From an uncultured Clostridia bacterium (GTDB lineage: Bacteria; Bacillota; Clostridia; Christensenellales; Borkfalkiaceae), in the NCBI GenBank assembly GCA_930990665.1, contig CAKNQN010000005.1, positions 1 to 64,000 on the forward strand: a DNA stretch of 64,000 bases, read 5' to 3'. This document shows, in pieces, positions 10,819 to 18,631 of the stretch. The position numbers and the translations under genes were made by a program. The notes beneath the pieces were generated by a model. It worked only from the letters and a program-made list of their open reading frames with translations. It had not been told where the DNA came from and did no database searches. How positions within the stretch are numbered: the first letter of the stretch is position 1; each line of letters opens with the position of its first letter.

Positions 10819-13800
10819 TTCCGGCCTTTTTTCTGTGTTTCTTTTTCAGGAGCACCCCTGCCGTCACACCGCCCGCGATCAGCACCAGAGCCCCGCAGGA
10901 GATCCCTACGACCAAGCCCACGGGAAATTCCTTTTCTTTCGTTACGTCCAGTTCGAAAACGGAAAGCAGATCGTTTCCCGCATCGTCGACCGCCTTCACG
11001 ATGAGATAATACGTCCCCTCGCTCTCCGGAACAAAATTTCCCGCATGGTATTCGATCTTTTTTCCGTCGGGCGCGTAAAACGCAATGCTCGTGCGCATAC
11101 CGTTGTTCAGATTATCGGAGACGGTCACTTCGGGGAGGAGGATCGGCTGCCCTACCCTCGCCTGCTGTACCCACTCGCCCGAAAGCTGCACCACGGGCGC
11201 TTCCTGGTCGCACACGGTGATCTTCTCGATGGCGAGGGATTTGTACGCTTCCGCCGCCTGCGACGAAGTACCGAAATTGGATACGGACAAATAGCAGAAA
11301 TTTTCGTTGTCGACGATATCGCTGTACGCGATCATGCTGCTGACCGCCGCGTTCGCAAGCACATGATTGACATAGATATAGACATTGTCCGCAAAAGCCT
11401 CGCTGTCTGACCGCTTTTGCACGGATACGATGACTTTTTCCGATTCTCCCAAAAGGTACGCGTTCAGAATACCGTAATCGACCCCGTTGCTCCGCGCGAG
11501 CACATTCACATAATAATCGCTGTCTTCGCGGTAGAACATGAAATAGATAAAGCCTTCTTCCGGCGCGGAAAAGAGGGTATATTGCGGGGCGTGCCCGATG
11601 GCGAGCGCGGCCCAGCAATCGATATAATCGTCTGCGCTCGCCTTTTTGTTGCCAAGGCCCGAAAGATCTGCCGTGATCTCGATCCCGCTACTCATTTCGA
11701 AAGGCAGTACGCTGAAAGCGCTCCCCGAAATGCGGATCCCGCCGTCTGTCTCTTTCATGCCCGTCCCTGTCCAGGATCCCGCCTCAAAAATGTCTGTATA
11801 CGAGTCCTGCGGATCCACATTCAGTTTGATGCTCGTTGCATAATATTGACAGACAGTCGCCACGGAATTGGTCACAGAATAATAGAATTGATAGGTCCCG
11901 ACCGTTTCGGGGATGAAGGTGATCTGCGCCTGACCGGGCTCGAATACGAGCGTCTGTTCCGTCCCGTCCGGCTCCACCAGACGCACCTGCACGGCGATCT
12001 CCTGCGCCTCCCCGTCGATGGTCACTTCCGGACAGGGCAGGATATACTCGACGCCGACGCGTCCGCTCTGTTCCGGCACGCGATCAAAACGCATCTGTGC
12101 GGCGCCCTCCGGAAGCCGCGCCGTGACGCGGACATTTTTCGAGCCGGTATTGCCCGAATAGTCCTTCGCCGTATAGAGTACCGAATACCTGCCCTGGTAC
12201 AAGATCAAAAAACCGTTGCCCTCGACCTGCACTGCCTGGCCGTTGGGATCGGTCACCTGCAATGTGTACGGGACCACGCCGTCCGTCTCGTCTTCCATGA
12301 CATAGTCGGGCAAGGTGAAAATTTTGCCTACTTCGGCCTCGAGCGAAGTCTCCGCATCCGTCCCGTCCCTGTTTTTCAAAACGGGATTTTTCGAATCGGA
12401 GCGGACGATCTTTTCGATCCGGAAATCGCAGTTGAAAGCCTCGAAGGCCATATACACCTGTCCCTCCGGCATAAACTTATCCGTATTCACGGTATAACAA
12501 CACGCATACGAGGCGTACTTTCCGCTGTCCATGTAGATGTCCAGTCCGGTAAAAGGCTCCGCGTCGCGACGGTTGAAACCGATCCCGTGCACCCCATCCC
12601 ATGTCGGCAGGACCTGCTGACCGAGCAGCGATACGCTGTTCCCGTCCGAAAAATACCCGTTGAGGAGCAGGCCGCCCGTCGACATTTTCTTGCCCGTGAA
12701 ATACAGTCCGGGCACGCTCATTGTCGAAAAGTCCGCCTCTCCCGCCTTTCCCAGTACGGCAAAGCGGAAATGCCCGTTGCTGCCCACCGACGAAGAGAGC
12801 CGGAAGATGAAGTTGAAACGGCTGTCGAACGGGAGGACCTGCAGATAACTCGCCGCCCCGTCGAGGCGGATCCCTTCCGCGACCGGCTCGATCGACGCCC
12901 CGCTCCCGAGGACATAGTTGGACAGATCTTGCATCGCGCTCTTGTCCCATACCCCATCGTCGATCGTGGCGAATCCGTCCGCATACTCCTCTTTGATGAC
13001 ATAGAATGTATATCCTGCCGTATATTCGCGCGATTGCGCTACCGTCACTCTGTATTCGACAGAGTAACTGCCCGTCCGGGTGACCTTCCAATCGCCGGAT
13101 ACGGGCGAGAGCGTTCCGCCGACAGGGCCCGCCAGGATCTGCGTCTCATATTCCGCGTCCGTCTCCACGATCAGCTCTTTCGGCGTAACGGCAAGGCTTC
13201 CCGACGCAGGGAGCCGATACAAAAGATCCTGATCCGCATCCGACACGCGCACGCTTTCATCGGGGAATCCGTCATACGCCTGCGTGCCCGTGAAGGCGAG
13301 CTGCTCGACATTGACCCAGGTGTTGCCGCTGCCGCGCAGCGTGATCCTGACATAGAATTCGGATGCCCCGCTCGCCTGCTCGCTCAGGTCAAAGGTGCGC
13401 GGCAGCGAAATGCCGGCGGTATCCGCCTGCACGGTATACAGCGCCTCGCCCAGCGCGGCGTCCGTCTTTCCGGCGGTGATCTCCATGCGGCACTCCTTAC
13501 AGCCCTCGTGCTGAAAATGAAAGACGCGGCCGGAAACGGACAGGCGCAGAGATGTGATGCTCTTGCCCGGATCCGCTTTCAGCTTATACGTTACATACCC
13601 CGTTGCAAAATCCGCCCGCCAGGTAGAGAGGCAGAAAGGTTCGTCACCCGTGCCCTCCGCCAGCCGAAGCCCGGAGTAATCATAGACATCGTTTGTCCAG
13701 GCAAGCGCCGGACCCTGCAAAGTGCCGTTTTCCGCACTGTAATCGGTAAAATCAAATGAATATTGGAGGCCGACCGACTTTTCCTGCGCCGATACGGACG

Positions 13801-13885
13801 TCGTACCCAGAGCGAGGGACAGCCCGACCACGGCGCAGACCGCCGTCAGAAATGCCAGAATGGTTTTTTTTCCGATCCGTTCCAT
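10811..13885 (-). CDS. Large surface protein (1024 aa), Ig-like domains, C-terminal TM anchor
   Basis: No specific family recognised. An N-terminal signal peptide (about residues 1-34, ending SVSAQE) is followed by beta-rich modules. Two segments resemble bacterial Ig/HYR-like domains: one around GRYSVLYTAKDYSGNTGSKN and the last around EGTYYLIVKAVDDAGND. The C-terminus has a membrane helix VGLVVGISCGALVLIAGGV and a basic tail KKKHRKK, so the protein should be displayed outside the cell and anchored by that helix. There is no LPXTG motif. It lies between the ABC permeases and the GH31 gene of locus 1, suggesting a polysaccharide-binding role at the surface; this is inferred from position. Confidence 0.75.
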   Translation of the reverse strand: MERIGKKTILAFLTAVCAVVGLSLALGTTSVSAQEKSVGLQYSFDFTDYSAENGTLQGPALAWTNDVYDYSGLRLAEGTGDEPFCLSTWRADFATGYVTYKLKADPGKSITSLRLSVSGRVFHFQHEGCKECRMEITAGKTDAALGEALYTVQADTAGISLPRTFDLSEQASGASEFYVRITLRGSGNTWVNVEQLAFTGTQAYDGFPDESVRVSDADQDLLYRLPASGSLAVTPKELIVETDAEYETQILAGPVGGTLSPVSGDWKVTRTGSYSVEYRVTVAQSREYTAGYTFYVIKEEYADGFATIDDGVWDKSAMQDLSNYVLGSGASIEPVAEGIRLDGAASYLQVLPFDSRFNFIFRLSSSVGSNGHFRFAVLGKAGEADFSTMSVPGLYFTGKKMSTGGLLLNGYFSDGNSVSLLGQQVLPTWDGVHGIGFNRRDAEPFTGLDIYMDSGKYASYACCYTVNTDKFMPEGQVYMAFEAFNCDFRIEKIVRSDSKNPVLKNRDGTDAETSLEAEVGKIFTLPDYVMEDETDGVVPYTLQVTDPNGQAVQVEGNGFLILYQGRYSVLYTAKDYSGNTGSKNVRVTARLPEGAAQMRFDRVPEQSGRVGVEYILPCPEVTIDGEAQEIAVQVRLVEPDGTEQTLVFEPGQAQITFIPETVGTYQFYYSVTNSVATVCQYYATSIKLNVDPQDSYTDIFEAGSWTGTGMKETDGGIRISGSAFSVLPFEMSSGIEITADLSGLGNKKASADDYIDCWAALAIGHAPQYTLFSAPEEGFIYFMFYREDSDYYVNVLARSNGVDYGILNAYLLGESEKVIVSVQKRSDSEAFADNVYIYVNHVLANAAVSSMIAYSDIVDNENFCYLSVSNFGTSSQAAEAYKSLAIEKITVCDQEAPVVQLSGEWVQQARVGQPILLPEVTVSDNLNNGMRTSIAFYAPDGKKIEYHAGNFVPESEGTYYLIVKAVDDAGNDLLSVFELDVTKEKEFPVGLVVGISCGALVLIAGGVTAGVLLKKKHRKKAGNE

Positions 13886-13893
13886 AAAACTCC

Positions 13894-14742
13894 TTATAAT
13901 TTAAGACCCGAGCTTGCCAATCCTTCCACGTAGAACCTGTTGAAAAAGATGAACAGGAGCACGACCGGGATTGCGGAGATCAGATAGCCCGCAAATTTGA
14001 TCGGCTGTGCCGTCGTGCTGACGAGCTCGAATGAGAATGCCAAGCCTGCCGCAATCGTGTAGTTTTCCTGCGACAGGATCAGGCGCGGCCAGATATAATC
14101 CCCCCACACGCCGCTGATCTGCATGATGACGAGCGTTGCCAGGATCGGTTTGGAAAGGGGCAAAGCGATCTTCCAGTATTTGATAAAATCGCCCGCGCCG
14201 TCCAGAGACGCCGCTTCAAACAGTTCATCGGGCAAACCGGCGTAAAAACTGCACAGCAGAAATACGCCGAATACGCATCCGCCCGTCCACATGGGCACAA
14301 TGAGCGCCATCAGGCTGTCCTGCATGCCGAAGTTCCTGTACAACAGAAACTGCGACGTGAGAGAGAGCACGCCCGGCACCATCGTCAGCGCCAGAACCAG
14401 ATAAAAACACACTTTGTTGCCCTTGAACTTGAGCTTGGAAATGGCAAAGGAAGACATCGACGAAATGACGATCATCCCGACGATCCCGAACAGGGCGACA
14501 ATGAGGGTGTTGAACAGATAGATACGGATGGACTCGAACGCATCGGACAGATTGGAAAGTCTGAGAGGCAGAGCCGGCAGCCACTTATTGCTGTTGTATT
14601 CCGTACCCGATTTGAAGGCGCCGAAGACCATCATCAGCAGCGGATACAGCACCAGGATCAGGGAAAAAATCAATACAATATGCAGTATAGCCTGTGAAAC
14701 CTTTCTGCGCGCGGTCCACCTTCTGGATTCGTTAGTTTTCAT
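13894..14742 (-). CDS. Carbohydrate ABC transporter permease (MalG/LacG type), locus 1
   Basis: Inner-membrane permease of a CUT1 importer, 282 residues with six predicted helices. The EAA loop that contacts the ATPase reads EAASLDGAGDFIKYWKIALP near residues 180-200. It pairs with the MalF-type permease whose gene overlaps it by 11 bp upstream and with the lipoprotein encoded at 16092. No ATPase gene is present in the operon, so a shared MsmX-like ATPase elsewhere is expected. The next gene downstream is the 1024-aa surface protein. Confidence 0.93.
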   Translation of the reverse strand: MKTNESRRWTARRKVSQAILHIVLIFSLILVLYPLLMMVFGAFKSGTEYNSNKWLPALPLRLSNLSDAFESIRIYLFNTLIVALFGIVGMIVISSMSSFAISKLKFKGNKVCFYLVLALTMVPGVLSLTSQFLLYRNFGMQDSLMALIVPMWTGGCVFGVFLLCSFYAGLPDELFEAASLDGAGDFIKYWKIALPLSKPILATLVIMQISGVWGDYIWPRLILSQENYTIAAGLAFSFELVSTTAQPIKFAGYLISAIPVVLLFIFFNRFYVEGLASSGLKL

Positions 14743-15637
14743 CTTTGCTGTTCCCGAACCTTATAAATTTGAAAGAGACGGCGGTCAAAACCATGATGAT
14801 CAGGAAGAGTATCACGCCGATCGCCGAAGCTTTTCCGTACTCTCCGTGCACGTTCATCAGTTCATACATATAATATCCGGGCACATACGTCGCGTATCCG
14901 GGGCCGCCCTGGGTCAGGACCACCTGCGTACCGTAATCCTGCAAACCGTTGATCAATCCGAAGATCAGAAAATAACGGATCTGTCCGGAGATCAAGGGAA
15001 GATGAATGATCACGATCTTCTGAAGGGCCGTCGCGCCGTCCAGATCGGCAGCTTCAAAGAGGTCTTTGGGGATGTTCATGATCCCCGCGAGATAGATGAG
15101 CACCTGCGCCCCGCCGATCCAGGGAAAGCCCATAAAGAGAATGGCGAAGATGACCCAGTTTGCATCGCCGAGCCAGTCGATCGCAGGAGCCTCGGAAGAA
15201 AACATATGAAGGATGCCGTTCAAAAGTCCGTCCACCTGATAGATCTGCTTCCAGACAAGGATGGAGACGACCCCCGGCGCCACGACGGGCAGTAACACGA
15301 GCATACGATAGACCGCCTGGCTCTGTTTGCTGCGCAGCGCAAAGATAAATTCCGCATACACCAGCGGCACGCAGATCCCCGCGATCAGGCGTGGGATCTG
15401 GATCAAAAGCATCGTGCCGAAAGAATTTTTGAAGATAGGATCGCGGAACAGTTCGATAAAATTGCGGAATCCCACCAGCGTGACTTGCTTTCCCACGGCG
15501 GCCGTCTTGTCGGTAAACGCGAGAAAGATGCCGTGGATGGGAGGATAATAGCAGAATATGAGTACGCCGATGACCAGCGGAGCGACCATCAGATAGGCAG
15601 TCCGATGCTGCCATATGTAACGGAAAAAAGCTTTCAT
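14732..15637 (-). CDS. Carbohydrate ABC transporter permease (MalF/LacF type), locus 1
   Basis: CUT1 permease of 301 residues with six predicted helices; begins MKAFFRYIWQHRTAYLMVAP. Its EAA motif is EAADLDGATALQKIVIIHLP around residues 190-210. It works with the partner permease encoded immediately downstream and the binding protein at 16092. Its start overlaps the stop of the small membrane-anchored protein at 15634-16065 by 4 bp, so that small protein is made together with the transporter. Confidence 0.93.
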   Translation of the reverse strand: MKAFFRYIWQHRTAYLMVAPLVIGVLIFCYYPPIHGIFLAFTDKTAAVGKQVTLVGFRNFIELFRDPIFKNSFGTMLLIQIPRLIAGICVPLVYAEFIFALRSKQSQAVYRMLVLLPVVAPGVVSILVWKQIYQVDGLLNGILHMFSSEAPAIDWLGDANWVIFAILFMGFPWIGGAQVLIYLAGIMNIPKDLFEAADLDGATALQKIVIIHLPLISGQIRYFLIFGLINGLQDYGTQVVLTQGGPGYATYVPGYYMYELMNVHGEYGKASAIGVILFLIIMVLTAVSFKFIRFGNSKDEN

Positions 15638-16065
15638 TTCTCCCCCTCAGGCGATTGCAGCACAATGGAAAAAGTGAGTGTGGCATGCACTTCCACAAAC
15701 AGCGAATTGCTCAGATCTGCAATCTCAAACACGACTTCCCCCGCCTTTGCATAGCGGCTTTCGTTGTACGGCGCGTAGGAAAAATCCACATAGCCGTCCG
15801 CATCGGTGCGGGCGAGCATGACGATCATCTGCCCCTTCGAACAGACGGCGCTGACCTCGTGATCCGCGCACGGTACACCGTTTTTCGTAACACGTATGGT
15901 GAAATCCACGACATCTTTCTGGCTGGCGATCGGGGTCTCGTCGGAAAGGTAAGTCAGTTCGACTTTATAAAATTTCGCGCGGTAAAAGTCGTACAGCCAC
16001 GCCACGCCGATCAGCGCCAGAAGCAGCAGGATCGCTCCGATTTTCAACAATAAACTTTTTTTCAT
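15634..16065 (-). CDS. Membrane-anchored Ig-like accessory protein inside an ABC importer operon
   Basis: No named family recognised. The 143-residue product has one N-terminal membrane helix (MKKSLLLKIGAILLLLALIG), then an extracellular beta-rich domain with the pattern DFTIRVTKNGVPCADHEVSA...ARTDADGYVDFSY...EVVFEI. This resembles the invasin/Big_1 type of Ig-like fold, in which 'tDadG.a.f.' is a common motif. The ATG at 16065 is chosen because it opens directly onto the signal anchor; an upstream in-frame start would add 49 unstructured residues. The gene lies between the binding protein and the MalF-type permease, overlapping the latter by 4 bp. Such a subunit is not part of standard CUT1 transporters. 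Confidence 0.7.
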   Translation of the reverse strand: MKKSLLLKIGAILLLLALIGVAWLYDFYRAKFYKVELTYLSDETPIASQKDVVDFTIRVTKNGVPCADHEVSAVCSKGQMIVMLARTDADGYVDFSYAPYNESRYAKAGEVVFEIADLSNSLFVEVHATLTFSIVLQSPEGEK

Positions 16066-16091
16066 TTTTTGCTTCCCGCGACAGCCGTATG

Positions 16092-17645
16092 TTACAGCTC
16101 CCAGCCGCTCGTATCGATGCCGAACGCCTTTACATACGCCTCCGCGCCCGTCTTCTGTGCATCGTACAGCGTGTTGAAGAAGGTCGTATCGCCGATCGTC
16201 CCGTCGACCCACTGTTCAAAACTCTTGTTAATGATGCTCGACTGCGCGGATGTATACCCGGTCGGCCAGGATGCCGAATAGGAAAGTTTCGGGAATTTCT
16301 GATTCTTCCAGCCGATCGTCTCATCGTCGATCAGGAGGTTATAACCGCTGCCCTGCACGGCGCCGAGCGTGCCGCCCTTTTCTTCGGCCATCGCACTGCA
16401 GTTCTCTACGGCGGTAAGCCACATCAGGATATCCACGGCAAGATCCAGCTTTTCCTGGATGATCTCCCCGTTCGAATCGGAAACTGCCGGCTTCATGATG
16501 TTCAGAGCAACGGAAACGGGCGACTTCACCTCTTCGAAAGTATCGTAATATTCCAGCGCCTGTGCATAGTCGGGAAAGGTATCCGCCCCCGCGACAGGCA
16601 TGGGGAACAGGCCGTAATCAAATTTGCGCACCGTATTGCTGTTTTCCATCGGGATATTCCACGTTCCGTTTTCGACCATGGCGAGTTTTCCCGAATCCCA
16701 CTCCGTCTTGCTGTCATTGCCCTGCCACCCGACGGGAAGGATATCCGAATAATAATCGAACGCCTCGAGATAAACTTCTCTGGCAGGCCCTTCCGTACGG
16801 GGATCGAACTTCCCTTCCAGGACCCCGCGCAAGACCTCCAGATTGGTCACGGTGCCGTCCTTGTCGTAGTCGATGTTGAACTGTCCGTCCGTCTTCCCCA
16901 TCCATTCCAGAACGGCGGGAGTCAGGCTGAATGTGAGCGTCCAGGTATACAGCTTCGCCGCTGTCTCGCTGCTGTTGGGCTGCAAAGTCTTATACCCTTC
17001 CGAATCGATCTTTTTGATGACGGACATATAATCCGCCCAGTTTGCGGGCGGCTGTACTTCCGCTTCGGCAAAGATCTCTTTGTTGTAATAAAGGCCCGTC
17101 TGTGCGCCGGCCGAAAGCAGGATGGGGATCGCCACGACCTCGTCCATCACGTTGCGGATGGTGCCGTCTTCCCAGACATAGTCGTAGAACATATCCTTCC
17201 AGTGCTCGCTGCCCGGCTGCCCTTCCTCGACGTATGGATTGGGCAATTCGAGATACTCGTCCAAAGCGACATAGTAATCGCGGTCCTGGAAGTAATTGAG
17301 GGAAGTATATCCGATGATCGGGCAATTTCCCTTTTCGATCTGGTGCTGGTACCACTCGGAAGTCTGCTCGATGGTGGCCGAGATAGAACGCCCGTAGGAA
17401 GTGGCAAATTCCGTTTTGACGCCGGTGAGTTTCTCGTATTCTTCCATGATGTATTTGCTCGCCTGTATGACTTCGGGATTTTCCACCGTGGCGGTGGTGT
17501 TGGAAGTCGGCATCAGCGAACCCAGATCCAGCATGATCGTGTCGCCGTCATTTTTTCCGCCGCCGCAGGCGGTGAGCGCGCCGCAGGTGAGCGCCGCCGC
17601 GAGCACGATGCCCGCCGTTTTCTTCAATAAAGTCTTTTTTTGCAT
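16092..17645 (-). CDS. ABC transporter substrate-binding lipoprotein, locus 1
   Basis: Extracellular solute-binding protein of a CUT1 importer, 517 residues. The signal peptide ends in lipobox LTAC (Cys ~27) followed by a Gly-rich linker GGGKNDGD. The mature part shows the usual two-lobe features, for example WDSGKLAMVENGTWNIPM, in which a helper strand carries the ligand-contacting Trp. It is longer than maltose-binding proteins (about 390 residues), as is common for binders of larger oligosaccharides. First transporter gene after araC, only 14 bp away, so both should share the promoter at 18524-18552. Confidence 0.9.
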   Translation of the reverse strand: MQKKTLLKKTAGIVLAAALTCGALTACGGGKNDGDTIMLDLGSLMPTSNTTATVENPEVIQASKYIMEEYEKLTGVKTEFATSYGRSISATIEQTSEWYQHQIEKGNCPIIGYTSLNYFQDRDYYVALDEYLELPNPYVEEGQPGSEHWKDMFYDYVWEDGTIRNVMDEVVAIPILLSAGAQTGLYYNKEIFAEAEVQPPANWADYMSVIKKIDSEGYKTLQPNSSETAAKLYTWTLTFSLTPAVLEWMGKTDGQFNIDYDKDGTVTNLEVLRGVLEGKFDPRTEGPAREVYLEAFDYYSDILPVGWQGNDSKTEWDSGKLAMVENGTWNIPMENSNTVRKFDYGLFPMPVAGADTFPDYAQALEYYDTFEEVKSPVSVALNIMKPAVSDSNGEIIQEKLDLAVDILMWLTAVENCSAMAEEKGGTLGAVQGSGYNLLIDDETIGWKNQKFPKLSYSASWPTGYTSAQSSIINKSFEQWVDGTIGDTTFFNTLYDAQKTGAEAYVKAFGIDTSGWEL

Positions 17646-17659
17646 GATCTGATCTCCTT

Positions 17660-18493
17660 TTAATCCAGTACTCTGATCTGCTGAGGCGTTCTCTCGAATT
17701 TGTTTTTGAACGACCTGTAAAAATAGGACAGCGAATTGAATCCGCAGTTGATTGCAATGCTCTTAAACGGCATATCCGTCGTCTTGACAAAATTCATCGC
17801 CTTGTCCAGGCGGTAATTGAGTATGTATTCCGTCGGCGACATTCCCGTGTTTTTGTGAAAGAGCTTGAAAATGGTCGTGCGGTGGAATCCGAATCGCTTG
17901 GACAGTCCGTCTACCGTGATCGGGGCGTCGTAGTGGAATGCGATGTATTCCATGATCTCTTTCCAGAAATCCATATGCAGACGTATGGCGCTCGGAACGA
18001 ATGAATCGCGGCGGCTGATCATCGAAAGGATCAGATACAGATACCCCAGACTGCGGATATATTCTTTTTCGTCCATTTCCGGCCGCTCGCAATCTATCGT
18101 CTTCCGGAAATAATCTTTGAGCACTTCAAATTCGTTTTCGTTGCAGCTGAAAACAAAATTGTTGTTCACATAAAATCCGATATGCTCCATCAGCTGTTGC
18201 GCATTCGTGCCGCGAAACCCGATCCAGAAATATTCGTACGGGTCCGCCTGTTCCGCATAAATACGGGTATTTTCCTCCGGTATCACCAGAAAACAGTCGC
18301 CCGCCTTCAGAGGGATCTCCTTTCCCCTCACCTCATAATACCCCTTCCCGGATACCACAAAATGCAGAAGATAACAATCCCGCTTGACCGGTCCGTACGA
18401 ATGGTCGCTCTCACACTTTTCATGCCCGATCTGGTAGATCGCCAGATCATAATAGTTCTTCGGCCTGCATTGAAATATTTTGTAGTCTGACAT
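17660..18493 (-). CDS. AraC-family transcriptional regulator of locus 1
   Basis: A 277-residue regulator: N-terminal cupin-like ligand domain (about residues 1-150; VSGKGYYEVRGKEIPLKAGD is the typical strand pair) and a C-terminal double helix-turn-helix (about 175-277; KRFGFHRTTIFKLFHKNTGM, then CGFNSLSYFYRSFKNKFERT). These regulators usually bind two direct half-sites about 21 bp apart next to -35 and activate when sugar is bound. Just such repeats are present at its own promoter (18554-18587) and at the promoter of the upstream transcription unit (25284-25317), so it probably controls both. It is co-transcribed with the transporter genes. Confidence 0.92.
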   Translation of the reverse strand: MSDYKIFQCRPKNYYDLAIYQIGHEKCESDHSYGPVKRDCYLLHFVVSGKGYYEVRGKEIPLKAGDCFLVIPEENTRIYAEQADPYEYFWIGFRGTNAQQLMEHIGFYVNNNFVFSCNENEFEVLKDYFRKTIDCERPEMDEKEYIRSLGYLYLILSMISRRDSFVPSAIRLHMDFWKEIMEYIAFHYDAPITVDGLSKRFGFHRTTIFKLFHKNTGMSPTEYILNYRLDKAMNFVKTTDMPFKSIAINCGFNSLSYFYRSFKNKFERTPQQIRVLD

Positions 18494-18523
18494 TTTCCCC
18501 TTCCAAATTATGCTTTCCTGAAT

Positions 18524-18552
18524 ATTTTACTACATTCACGATGAAATTTCAA
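18524..18552 (-). promoter_or_regulatory. Promoter of araC and the transporter/glycosidase genes (locus 1)
   Basis: Minus strand: TTGAAA (18547-18552), 17-bp spacer, TAAAAT (18524-18529). Directly upstream lie the proposed AraC half-sites. Confidence 0.7.
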
Positions 18553-18553
18553 T

Positions 18554-18587
18554 GCATTCAAGTTTTTCGGTAATGCACAAATGTTGC
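18554..18587 (-). promoter_or_regulatory. Putative AraC operator, second copy (direct repeat, 21 bp)
   Basis: Minus-strand half-sites GCAACATTTGTGC (18575-18587) and AAAACTTGAATGC (18554-18566), offset 21 bp; the proximal one ends 1 bp before -35. The same arrangement recurs at 25284-25317, with 10 to 11 of 13 bases conserved in the distal half-site. Confidence 0.65.
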
Positions 18588-18593
18588 TATCTG

Positions 18594-18620
18594 CCGCTCC
18601 GCAGATATACTGCGGAGCGG
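18594..18620 (-). terminator. Hairpin after the metallophosphoesterase gene
   Basis: Perfect 11-bp stem CCGCTCCGCAG / CTGCGGAGCGG with loop ATATA. There is no T-tract on the minus strand, so it may only slow or stabilise the transcript between this gene and araC. Confidence 0.45.
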
Positions 18621-18631
18621 ACCCGCCGTCA

